NCBI GenBank assembly: GCA_005792225.1
Contig: SXSP01000028.1
Span: forward strand, 1-7,704
DNA length: 7,704 nucleotides
From: Bdellovibrionales bacterium
Lineage (GTDB): Bacteria > Bdellovibrionota > Bdellovibrionia > Bdellovibrionales > JAMPXM01
Direction: 5' to 3'
This document shows, piece by piece, positions 1-6,411 of the stretch; position 1 is the first letter of the stretch; each line of letters begins with the position of its first letter. The notes below the pieces were generated by a model, which saw nothing but the letters and a program-made list of their open reading frames with translations, did no database searches and was not told where the DNA came from. Position numbers and translations under genes: made by a program.

Positions 1-537
1 AAGAGTGCCTTCCGCGTTCAAGAAAATCGGGAGTTCGCGCAAATCGTTCACCCCGTCGAAGAGCCGGCCGTCATCCAGGAGGAGCCGCCGGTCGAACCCG
101 TCATCGAAGCCGCGCCCGCCGCGCAGACCGAAACGGCGATCGCCGAGTCAGCGCCTGAGGACGACGATGAACTCAAAATCGAAGTCATCGAGCCGCAGAT
201 CTTCGCTTCGTTGATCAAGGAAGACTTCGTCGAGACTGACTCGACTCCGTCTCAAAGCCCGGCTCCCGTTCCCGAAGCGATCCCGGGTCCGCTGATGCTC
301 GATGAACTCGACGACGAAGACGAGATCTTCGCTAACGTTTCGCTCAGCAAAGCGGCGACTCGGCTCACGAAGGTGGGTCAGATCCAGCCGCCGAAGGCGC
401 CGGTCGCGACGGTTGCCGAAATCGCGGCGGAGCTCGCAGCGCAGCCGGGCCCGACGCCGGTTCCGCGCAAGAAGAAGGCCGCCGAAGTTAAAATCCGCAA
501 ACCCAAGGTCAAGGACGACAGTCCCCAAAGAGGATAA
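1..537 (+). CDS. 3' end of an acidic, proline-rich protein of unknown function (5' end outside window)
   Basis: Frame 1 is open from the first base to a TAA at 535-537, so 178 C-terminal residues are visible and the start lies upstream of the window. I do not recognise the protein. The sequence is low-complexity: a Pro/Glu/Val/Ala-rich stretch (residues ~18-60, with repeated EEP and VEP-type units), acidic clusters (EDDDEL near 51-56; DELDDEDE near 100-107), then a more ordered-looking part (IFANVSLSKAATRLTKVGQI) and an Ala-rich helix-prone stretch, ending in a strongly basic tail (PRKKKAAEVKIRKPKVK). No membrane segment or catalytic motif is visible. The charge layout suggests a disordered linker or scaffold tail with a basic end that could bind nucleic acid or acidic lipid; that is inference. 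A TTG at 211 begins a shorter frame, but coding character continues upstream of it, so it is not the likely start. It sits 5 bases before the next gene, implying co-transcription. Confidence 0.75.
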   Translation, partial: KSAFRVQENREFAQIVHPVEEPAVIQEEPPVEPVIEAAPAAQTETAIAESAPEDDDELKIEVIEPQIFASLIKEDFVETDSTPSQSPAPVPEAIPGPLMLDELDDEDEIFANVSLSKAATRLTKVGQIQPPKAPVATVAEIAAELAAQPGPTPVPRKKKAAEVKIRKPKVKDDSPQRG

Positions 538-542
538 GAGAA

Positions 543-2084
543 GTGATAGACATCACAGGCTTACGCAAGGAGTTCACGGTTTTCGTGATCGAACGGGATC
601 CCACGATGGCGATCTCGCTCGTGGAAACTTTGAAGAGCGTTGGCTATCAGCAAGCTCGGTTTTACCCCACGCTCGCTTCCGCCCAATCGATGATCCAAAG
701 CGAAGCGCCGCACGTTCTCGTGATCGATCACGACGGATTCGAGGCGACGCTCGATAAATTTCTCGTCGACGTCAAAGCGACGAGCCCCGAGACGCTCACG
801 ATTCTCGCGGCCTCATCGCGGAAGTTTCTCGACAGTCTTCAATGCGTGAGCCGCACGCTCGCGTACGACACGATCTCGCGCCCGTTCGCGACGACGCTCG
901 AGCTGGTCCAGAAGGTGGATCGGGCTTGTCAGTTTCTCTACTACCAGTTCGAGGGGGAGCAACTTCGCGAGCAAATCGAGGGAGAGGGCGATCTCGCACC
1001 CCAAAAGTTCGTCAGCCAACCGACGAACACGACGACGGCCGGAATCGAGGCGATGGATGGAGCCCTCGAAAAACTTTCGCAGACGAAAGATCTTGAGCAA
1101 ACGGTGCAGATCTTCGTCGATGCCTTAAGCCGCTCGCTCCGAAACGCGCCGATCGCGTTCTTCCGTTACGTGCCGGCGCATATGAGTCTTCTCTTTGCTC
1201 AATCGGCCTGGCTCCCCAACGAAAAATTCCGCGGGATCGGGCTCGATCTTAAAAAAGAAGATCCATCGCAAATCTCGTACGTCGTGGAGGGGCCCGGTGA
1301 AATGCCGTCTCTCCGCGCGCTCGTGAGGGACGTCTTCAACAAAGAAAAGTTCACGGCGTTTTCGCACGTGAGCGACGGCGAGGCCCTCGGGGTCTTCGTG
1401 ATCCTCGATCAGGTCAACTTAGAAGAGAACATGCAGGTCAATATCCTGCGGCGGGCCTTCGAGCTCGCGTATAAGCGAAACCTCACGATCAAGGAAAAGC
1501 ACCTCCTCGATCTGACGGATCCGTTGACGGGACTCGCGAACCGCAAGCAGTTTCTTTCGCGGCTTGAGCAAGAGATGGCGCGCTCGCGGCGAATTCTCAT
1601 GCCGGTCTCTTTGATCACCATGGACGTGGACGGCTTCTCGGCGCTGAACAGTCGACTTGGCACTCAGCAAGCCGACTCGGTTCTGAAAACGGTCGCGATG
1701 ATTTTAAAGCGCACCACTCGCCTCAACGATATTCTCGCGCGAGTCGGTCCTGACGAGTTCGCGTGTTTGCTCCCGCACACGGGCCACGAAGGGGCGGCGA
1801 TCAAGGCCGAACGTCTTCGCATTCTTTTGGAGTCGACGAAGGTTCCGCTCCTGGAAGGTCTCGGTCTCGGCCCCATTCGCGTGAGTTGCGGGGTGAGTGA
1901 GTACCCTTCGTTCTGTGGTGACGGGGAGGGGTTGATTCAGTCCGCCGACGAAGCCATGGTACAAGTGCGCAAAGCCGGCGGAAACCGAGTTGGCCTCGCG
2001 GCCGCACCGATCGGATTCAAGATGGACTTTACGCCTCGCTTAGCAGAAGATTCCTCGAAGTTCGCAGCGAAGGGGGCGAGGTGA
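543..2084 (+). CDS. Receiver-like / GAF-like / degenerate GGDEF signalling protein
   Basis: A 513-residue soluble protein. The GTG start at 543 is supported by AAAGAGGA at 528-534, 8 bases upstream. Residues ~11-130 look like a response-regulator receiver: phosphoacceptor D62 (PHVLVID) is kept, but the acidic pair is E17-R18, the conserved Thr is A89 and the conserved Lys is R113 (SRPF). Residues ~168-315 are compatible with a GAF-type sensor domain (weak call). Residues ~322-485 are a GGDEF domain: DPLTGLANR (326-334), metal ligand D361, guanine contacts N369 and D378, and an RxxD I-site (R393, D396) spaced as in PleD. The signature is GPDEF (402-406), with proline for the second glycine. 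The PleD phosphate-contact positions K442 and R446 align with R476 and G480. I infer weak or no diguanylate cyclase activity and possible c-di-GMP binding through the I-site. D378 is kept, so the Ser/Thr change of Hypr (cGAMP-making) enzymes is absent. Its TGA overlaps the alr GTG. Confidence 0.9.
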   Translation: MIDITGLRKEFTVFVIERDPTMAISLVETLKSVGYQQARFYPTLASAQSMIQSEAPHVLVIDHDGFEATLDKFLVDVKATSPETLTILAASSRKFLDSLQCVSRTLAYDTISRPFATTLELVQKVDRACQFLYYQFEGEQLREQIEGEGDLAPQKFVSQPTNTTTAGIEAMDGALEKLSQTKDLEQTVQIFVDALSRSLRNAPIAFFRYVPAHMSLLFAQSAWLPNEKFRGIGLDLKKEDPSQISYVVEGPGEMPSLRALVRDVFNKEKFTAFSHVSDGEALGVFVILDQVNLEENMQVNILRRAFELAYKRNLTIKEKHLLDLTDPLTGLANRKQFLSRLEQEMARSRRILMPVSLITMDVDGFSALNSRLGTQQADSVLKTVAMILKRTTRLNDILARVGPDEFACLLPHTGHEGAAIKAERLRILLESTKVPLLEGLGLGPIRVSCGVSEYPSFCGDGEGLIQSADEAMVQVRKAGGNRVGLAAAPIGFKMDFTPRLAEDSSKFAAKGAR

Positions 2085-3277
2085 GTGGCAAAGGGCAAGA
2101 AGGGCTGCCTCTCCATAGATTAACTTGGGCTGAAGTCGACTTGAATCGGCTCAAACGAAACTTTACGCGCCTGAAGGGTCTAATTCCTTCAGGCTCTTTC
2201 TTTTGTCCCATGATCAAAGCTGACGGGTACGGTCATGGCGATGTGGACTGTGCGCGAGCACTCCGCTCGCACGGGGCCACTCATTTGGGAGTGAGTCTGG
2301 TCGAAGAAGGTCTAAAAATTCGTGCATCGGGCGATCACGGGAGTCTTCTGACTTTTGGGGTTTTCGAGGGTGTTGAGAGCGCTCGCGCTGTTGTCGAAGC
2401 GAAACTCACTCCCGTCGTCAGTGAATGGCAACAACTCGAAGCCTTGAGCGAAGTCGTTCGTGGGTCGCGCTACAAAATACACATCAAGTTCAACACGGGC
2501 ATGAACCGTCTGGGCTTCGAGAGCGAAGAAGCTCCGAAAATTCGGGAGTGGTTCGATCGTCACTCCCAGTTTGAGCTCGAAGGTGTGGGCACCCATCTTC
2601 TTCGCGGAGATGATGCGGGCGTGCCCGGCGGAGAAAGTGAATCACAGTTCGTAAAGTTCGCGCAGGCGTTTGAAGCCTTTCGCGGAATGGGTGCGGCTCC
2701 TCACGCTCTTAATTCGAGCGGCGCGGTGAATCTCTCAAAACGTGTTCACGAAAAAAAGGAGCTCGGTCGGGGAGTTATTTGGCCCGTCGGCGCGCGACCG
2801 GGAATCGCCCTCTACGGCGTTCATCCCACGAACGACGAAAACGCCGACATCGGACTTGAACCTGTCTTGAGCCTCAAGAGTCATCTCGTCGAAATTCGGC
2901 GCATCAAAAAGGGCGAGCGAGTTTCGTACAGTGCGACTTGGCGAGCGGGACGCGATTCTTTGATCGGCGTCGTTCCGGCTGGATATGCCGACGGAATATT
3001 CCGGGCTTATTCGAATAAAGCTTCGGTTCTTTGCCGCGGTGTTCGTGCGCCCATCACAGGAATCGTCTGCATGGACTTTTTTATGATAGACCTGACCGAC
3101 GTCGAGGCCATGACAGTCAATGGAAGTGGCTCGATCACGCGCGGTGAGGAGATCGTGATCATCGGCAGCCAGGCTAAGGATGAGATTCGGGCATCCGACC
3201 TGGCGGCGATTGCAGAAACTATACCTTACGAGGTCCTGACTCGCCTCACTGTTCGCGTGCCAAGGGTGTATACTTAA
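2081..3277 (+). CDS. alr: Alanine racemase (PLP-dependent), complete
   Basis: A 398-residue enzyme that interconverts L- and D-alanine in the cytoplasm, supplying D-Ala for peptidoglycan stem peptides. The fold-type III signature is clear: WAEVDLNRLKRN (16-27) opens the barrel; MIKADGYGHG (44-53) holds the PLP-binding lysine K46; KFNTGMNRLGF (136-146) holds K136 (the position carbamylated in some homologues) and R143; ARPGIALYG (238-246) holds R239, which contacts the PLP ring nitrogen; VSYSATW (281-287) holds the catalytic tyrosine Y283; and CMDFFMIDLT (330-339) holds the substrate-side Met-Asp. Two mild departures from common versions are N138 in the usual DTGM and S284 in the usual SYG. 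No essential residue is missing and the length is normal. The GTG start at 2081 overlaps the upstream TGA (GTGA), with AGGGGG at 2071-2076 as ribosome-binding site, so translation is probably coupled. The next ATG (2210) would remove the start of the barrel just before K46. The gene contains a terminator-like hairpin near its 5' end. Confidence 0.96.
   Translation: MSGKGQEGLPLHRLTWAEVDLNRLKRNFTRLKGLIPSGSFFCPMIKADGYGHGDVDCARALRSHGATHLGVSLVEEGLKIRASGDHGSLLTFGVFEGVESARAVVEAKLTPVVSEWQQLEALSEVVRGSRYKIHIKFNTGMNRLGFESEEAPKIREWFDRHSQFELEGVGTHLLRGDDAGVPGGESESQFVKFAQAFEAFRGMGAAPHALNSSGAVNLSKRVHEKKELGRGVIWPVGARPGIALYGVHPTNDENADIGLEPVLSLKSHLVEIRRIKKGERVSYSATWRAGRDSLIGVVPAGYADGIFRAYSNKASVLCRGVRAPITGIVCMDFFMIDLTDVEAMTVNGSGSITRGEEIVIIGSQAKDEIRASDLAAIAETIPYEVLTRLTVRVPRVYT
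2169..2204 (+). terminator. Intrinsic-terminator-like hairpin inside the 5' end of alr
   Basis: GCCTGAAGG (2169-2177) and CCTTCAGGC (2186-2194) form a perfect 9-bp stem. A G-T wobble at 2178/2185 can add a tenth pair, leaving a 6-base loop. The stem is followed at once by TCTTTCTTTT (2195-2204), eight T in ten bases. This is the standard layout of a Rho-independent terminator on the + strand. It lies about 90 bases downstream of the alr start, encoding residues ~30-42 (RLKGLIPSGSFFC), so it is inside a real gene and not in a spacer. Possible roles are attenuation of alr and the downstream genes when alr is not being translated, or partial termination after the signalling gene. The structure is seen; the activity is inferred. 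Confidence 0.5.
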
Positions 3278-3311
3278 GCTGATCCACGCAACCCAAAGGG
3301 TTTAGGCAGCG
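3278..3311 (+). other. 34-base alr-mlaE spacer with a small hairpin
   Basis: The spacer holds AACCC-AAA-GGGTT (3290-3302), a perfect 5-bp inverted repeat with a 3-base loop. It is too short and lacks a proper T-tract, so it is not a convincing terminator. AAAGGG (3295-3300) is the closest purine-rich stretch to a Shine-Dalgarno, but it lies 11 bases from the mlaE GTG; the AGG at 3304-3306 is closer but minimal. The mlaE initiation region therefore looks weak. The -10-like TATACT at 3269-3274, across the alr stop, has no matching -35. Confidence 0.3.
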
Positions 3312-4151
3312 GTGAGCTACAGCGAGCGACGCGAAAGTTTTAACAGAGCCTTTGATGGCTTTTTCCTCTGGCTTCTCAGCCGGGCGCGCGCGTTCATTTC
3401 GGAAACGGGCGAACTCGTTCTCTTCGGCTGGCACGCCACCAAACTCTCGTTCTCGCGACCCTACCGATTTGAAGAAACCATCTCGCACATGGAATTCATC
3501 GGTAACAAATCCGTTCAGATCATCGCTCTCTCGGGATTCTTCACGGGTTTGGCGCTCGCCTTTCAAATTTATCTCGGCTTCAAACTCGTCAATGCCACGA
3601 GTCTCGTCGGTCCGACGGTGGCGCTCGGAATTTTCCGTGAGCTCGGTCCCGTTCTCACGGGGCTCATCGTTTCCGCGCGGGCGGGTGGGGCGATGGCCGC
3701 GCGACTTGGAACCATGCGCGTGACCGAGCAAATCGACGCGCTGGAAGTCATGGGCGTGAATCCCATTCAGTATCTTGTAAGTCCTCGCGTGATCGCGGCG
3801 GTCATCGTGATGCCGCTCCTCTGCGGTGTCTTCGACTTTGTCGCGATGACGGGTTGCTGGCTCATCACGGTTAAACTCCTCGAAGCTGATGAAGCTCAGT
3901 TTTGGTTTCGCACTTCGCTGTGGCTCGAACCCTTCCATATATATGAGGGACTTTTTAAGGCGGCCGTCTTCGGCTTGTTCTTCGCGGTTATCTGCACCCA
4001 TCGCGGCTACACGACCAAAGGCGGGGCGGAAGGCGTGGGATCGGCCACCAATCGCGGCGTCGTCCTCAGCATGGTCATGATCATCGTACTCGACTTCTTC
4101 GTCACGAATCTCTTGAACGTCATGTACGCGGTCAAGGCGGCTTTATGGTAG
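3312..4151 (+). CDS. mlaE: MlaE-family lipid ABC transporter permease
   Basis: A 279-residue integral inner-membrane permease, the membrane core of the Mla-type phospholipid transporter (MlaE dimer with MlaF ATPases and a MlaD hexamer). The family block is unmistakable: FRELGPVLTGLIVSARAGG (108-126), then MAARLGTMRVTEQIDALEVM (128-147) and SPRVIAAVIVMPLLCG (157-172), with the late motif HRGYTTKGGAEGVGSATNRG (230-249). Hydrophobic segments lie at about 67-88, 96-123, 158-188, 213-229 and 249-277; the first ~55 residues are amphipathic, as expected for the interfacial helix. The length is slightly above E. coli MlaE (about 260). The GTG at 3312 is forced: an in-frame TAG lies at 3303-3305 and the next in-frame ATG (codon 60) would remove the N-terminal helix. 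The ribosome-binding site is weak. The gene is 34 bases after alr and overlaps mlaF by 7 bases. A 251-codon open frame on the opposite strand (3246-4001) is a shadow. Confidence 0.95.
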   Translation: MSYSERRESFNRAFDGFFLWLLSRARAFISETGELVLFGWHATKLSFSRPYRFEETISHMEFIGNKSVQIIALSGFFTGLALAFQIYLGFKLVNATSLVGPTVALGIFRELGPVLTGLIVSARAGGAMAARLGTMRVTEQIDALEVMGVNPIQYLVSPRVIAAVIVMPLLCGVFDFVAMTGCWLITVKLLEADEAQFWFRTSLWLEPFHIYEGLFKAAVFGLFFAVICTHRGYTTKGGAEGVGSATNRGVVLSMVMIIVLDFFVTNLLNVMYAVKAALW

Positions 4152-5023
4152 GTCAGCCGCCAAATCGCGAACTTGACAGCCTCATGGAGAAGCAAGCGGA
4201 AGACGCGCGTAACTTCAAAAACAAGTACGCGATCGAAATCGCCGACGTGAAAAAATCGTTCGACGGAAAGGAATTCGTTCTTCAAGGGATCGACCTCAAG
4301 ATCCCGAAGGGCGAGATCACGGTGATCATCGGGTACTCGGGAACGGGTAAATCGGTACTGCTCAAGCATATCCTCGGGCTCTTGAAACCCTCTAGCGGCT
4401 CCATCAAGGTTCTCGGCGAAGAGATCGCCGACAAGGACGTCGAGGAACTCACGAAGCTCCGACAGAATTACGGAATGCTCTTTCAGTATGCCGCCCTCTT
4501 CGATGATATGACGGCCGTCGAGAACGTGATGTTCCCTCTGAAGGAACATCGCCGCGATTATTCGAAGGCAAAAATGTTGGAAATTGCACGAGAGCGCCTG
4601 AAAGATTCAGGACTCGATGAGAAGCACTTTAACAAGTTGCCGGCGGAAATGAGCGGCGGTATGCGTAAGCGGGTAGGTCTCGCTCGGGCTCTGGCACTTG
4701 ATCCAGCGATCTTGATCTACGACGAACCAACGACCGGACTTGATCCGGTGCTGACCGAAATGGTGGATAATCTGATAGTCAGCACCCATAATTTAAAGAA
4801 GGGAACAACCTCGATCGTGGTTTCCCACGATCTCTTCGCTGCGTTCCGCATCGCCGACCACGTCGCGATGCTCGACAGCGGAAAGGTTCTTCTCTTCGGA
4901 ACGCCCGACGACTTCTTGAAATCGGATATCGATCTCGTGAAGCGATTCGTCTCTAAGGGCGTCAGACGCGAGCTGCAACCGAAAGATGGCGAGAGCCAAA
5001 AAGACGTGAGCAGCAGAGAGTAG
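4145..5023 (+). CDS. mlaF: MlaF-family ABC transporter ATPase
   Basis: A 292-residue cytoplasmic ATPase that would power MlaE. Motifs in order: Walker A GYSGTGKS (63-70), Q-loop Q114 (MLFQYAALFDDMTAVENV), ABC signature MSGGMRKRVGLARAL (169-183), Walker B ILIYDEPTTGLDP (189-201) with catalytic E194, and H-loop H228 (VVSHD). MSGGM and ALFDDMTAVENV are typical of the Mla/Ttg2/MKL subfamily. About 28 charged residues precede the ABC domain and a polar tail (~272-292) follows it; in E. coli MlaF the C-terminal tail contacts the partner ATPase and MlaB, but I cannot show this here. The ATG at 4145 overlaps the mlaE stop by 7 bases and has AAGGCGG (4133-4139) as ribosome-binding site. An internal ATG at 4184 (codon 14) lacks one. 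No STAS-domain MlaB gene accompanies it within the window. Confidence 0.96.
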   Translation: MVGQPPNRELDSLMEKQAEDARNFKNKYAIEIADVKKSFDGKEFVLQGIDLKIPKGEITVIIGYSGTGKSVLLKHILGLLKPSSGSIKVLGEEIADKDVEELTKLRQNYGMLFQYAALFDDMTAVENVMFPLKEHRRDYSKAKMLEIARERLKDSGLDEKHFNKLPAEMSGGMRKRVGLARALALDPAILIYDEPTTGLDPVLTEMVDNLIVSTHNLKKGTTSIVVSHDLFAAFRIADHVAMLDSGKVLLFGTPDDFLKSDIDLVKRFVSKGVRRELQPKDGESQKDVSSRE

Positions 5024-5032
5024 AGAGAGTAG
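5015..5032 (+). repeat. 9-bp tandem duplication giving two in-frame stops at the end of mlaF
   Basis: AGAGAGTAG occurs twice head to tail (5015-5023 and 5024-5032). Both copies are in the mlaF frame, so the gene ends Arg-Glu-stop and the duplicate reads Arg-Glu-stop again. The second copy also supplies the only purine-rich stretch (AGAGAG, 5024-5029) ahead of the mlaD ATG at 5038. It probably arose by slippage. Confidence 0.8.
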
Positions 5033-5037
5033 ATAAA

Positions 5038-6411
5038 ATGGGATTCTTCGCGGCGCCTGAATTCAAAGTCGGCCTCCTCGTGGTGATCGTTTCCTCGATC
5101 ATCGCGGGCATGTCGCTGAAGGCGAGTAACAACGCGGCTTACCTCGGAAGCTCCAAGGAAGCTTGGTTCTACATCGACGACGCCAGCGGCCTCGTTAAAA
5201 ATTCTTACGTGAAGATGGCCGGTATCGATGTCGGAACCATCCGCGACATCAAACTCGAAAACGGCCAGGCTCGCGTTGAAATGTTCTTGAAGGGCGACCT
5301 CCCACTCACGAAATCATCTCGGGTCGAGATTAGGCCTAACGGGATCCTGGGTGATAAGCACGTCGAACTCATGTCGGGCGATCCACGCGATCCGCCGCTT
5401 CGAAGCGGCGAGCAGATCCTCGTCGTCGATGACCGCGCGTCGGTCGATCGCTTGATCGGCGAAGTCTCCAAAATCACGAAGTCGCTCAGTGCCGTCGCGG
5501 AAAACATTCGTTCCGCCACCGACGGGGATACGGACAAGCCGCTCGGTCGCATCATCGGCAATATCGAACAGATCACGAGTGACTTCGCGGACCTCTCGAA
5601 AAATCACAAGGGTGAAATCGGAGAGATCATCACCAACCTCCGCGAAACCACGGCGGCCCTCAACGAACTCGTCAACGACGACACGCAGAGTGGCCTGAAA
5701 AGCTCACTTCAGGCGACGTTGAAGCGCCTGGATAATACGATGAGAAACGTCGAGGAAATCAGCGGCAAGCTGAACCGCGGCGAAGGCACGATCGGTAAGC
5801 TCATCAATGATGAAACGACGGTCGAAGAGGTCAACAACGCGGTCGCGAGCATCAACAATTTCCTCGATGCGGGAAACAAGATGCAAACCAGCCTCGACTA
5901 CCATTCGCACTACTTGATGAATGGCGCCGACGCGAAGTCGTACCTTTCGGTGAAGATCCAGCCCGGCCTCGATCGTTATTATGAGCTCGGCATCGTCGAC
6001 GATCCGATCGGAGTCGCGGAACGCACCACGACAACAACCACCGTCAACGGTGGACCCGAGACGGTCACGCGCGAGAGCAAGCGCTTTCAAGATCGTCTGA
6101 AATTCACCGCGCTCTTCGCGAAGAACTTCTACGACTTCACGCTGAAGGGCGGCATCATGGAGAGTTCCGGCGGCGTCGGCGTCGACTACTTCCTCCTGAA
6201 GCGGAACCTTCGACTTTCTCTTGAAGCCTTTGACTTCTCCGACTTGAATCTGCGAGCATCCGCCCGGTACACCATCTTTCACGGGATCTATGTCACCGGG
6301 GGCGGCGAAGACTTGGCTTCGAAGCGGGGCAAGTCCAGCGCGTTTGTCGGAGCGGGACTCTTCCTCACGAACGACGACCTGAAGCTCCTTTTGACCAAGA
6401 TGCCCTTTTAA
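5038..6411 (+). CDS. mlaD: MlaD-family MCE protein with helical stalk and C-terminal beta-rich (outer-membrane-like) domain
   Basis: A 457-residue protein, far longer than E. coli MlaD (about 183). Four parts are visible. (1) A single N-terminal membrane helix, about 11-28 (VGLLVVIVSSIIAGMSL), with no cleavage site: an inner-membrane anchor. (2) An MCE domain, about 40-130, with GLVKNSYVKMAGIDVGTI (51-68) and RVEIRPNGILGDKHVELMSG (95-114). (3) A long helical region, about 133-290, rich in heptad-like leucine/isoleucine and polar residues, including RGEGTIGKLINDET (247-260), a motif typical of MCE proteins. (4) A C-terminal domain, about 298-457, with a threonine run (T330-T335) and roughly ten alternating beta strands (for example LKFTALFAK, DFTLKGGIMESSGGVGVDYF, LRLSLEAFDF, IYVTGGG, SAFVGAGLFL), ending in phenylalanine as outer-membrane proteins often do. 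It should form the lipid-binding ring on MlaFE; the stalk and beta domain suggest a bridge to the outer membrane. The ATG has only a weak AGAGAG ribosome-binding site, 14 bases after mlaF. Confidence 0.92.
   Translation: MGFFAAPEFKVGLLVVIVSSIIAGMSLKASNNAAYLGSSKEAWFYIDDASGLVKNSYVKMAGIDVGTIRDIKLENGQARVEMFLKGDLPLTKSSRVEIRPNGILGDKHVELMSGDPRDPPLRSGEQILVVDDRASVDRLIGEVSKITKSLSAVAENIRSATDGDTDKPLGRIIGNIEQITSDFADLSKNHKGEIGEIITNLRETTAALNELVNDDTQSGLKSSLQATLKRLDNTMRNVEEISGKLNRGEGTIGKLINDETTVEEVNNAVASINNFLDAGNKMQTSLDYHSHYLMNGADAKSYLSVKIQPGLDRYYELGIVDDPIGVAERTTTTTTVNGGPETVTRESKRFQDRLKFTALFAKNFYDFTLKGGIMESSGGVGVDYFLLKRNLRLSLEAFDFSDLNLRASARYTIFHGIYVTGGGEDLASKRGKSSAFVGAGLFLTNDDLKLLLTKMPF
5393..5410. repeat. 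18-bp perfect palindrome inside mlaD
   Basis: CGCCGCTTCGAAGCGGCG is identical on both strands. In RNA it can fold as a 7-bp stem with a UCGA tetraloop. It encodes PPLRSG near the end of the MCE domain. There is no T-tract after it, so it is not a terminator. It may be an accident of GC-rich codon use or a protein-binding or RNA structure site. Confidence 0.6.
6038..6053. repeat. Short inverted repeat inside mlaD
   Basis: CCACCGT (6038-6044) and ACGGTGG (6047-6053) are a perfect 7-bp inverted repeat separated by CA. It follows the codons of the threonine run and encodes TTVNGG. A 2-base gap is too small for a full RNA loop, so at most a 6-bp stem could form. No function is claimed. Confidence 0.4.

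Noticed and set aside
135..144. GGCGATCGCC, resembling the cyanobacterial HIP1 octamer
   Set aside because: I noticed only this one full copy in the window. GATCG-containing words are common here through codon bias, and the gene content does not suggest a cyanobacterium.
302..757. 151-codon + strand frame rich in arginine and serine
   Set aside because: It overlaps the acidic protein and the GGDEF gene in another frame; its Arg/Ser-rich composition is typical of an out-of-frame reading of GC-rich DNA.
1743..1760. Hypr-type (cGAMP-producing) GGDEF
   Set aside because: The diagnostic Ser/Thr at the PleD D344 position is absent; the aligned residue is D378, as in ordinary c-di-GMP-type domains.
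2992..3003. 12-bp palindrome CGGAATATTCCG in alr
   Set aside because: A palindrome of this length is plausible by chance, and it lies in conserved coding sequence with no supporting context.
3269..3274. TATACT as a -10 box for a promoter in front of mlaE
   Set aside because: No -35-like hexamer lies at 15-19 bases upstream, and the TG is not spaced as in an extended -10. Support is too weak to list as a promoter.
3246..4001. 251-codon open frame on the minus strand opposite mlaE
   Set aside because: Its translation is charged and Arg/Glu/Asp-rich with no recognisable domain, while the + strand encodes a strongly conserved MlaE. It is a codon-bias shadow.
4173..4178. TTGACA, a perfect -35 hexamer inside mlaF
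   Set aside because: There is no -10-like sequence 15-19 bases downstream, and it lies in coding sequence.
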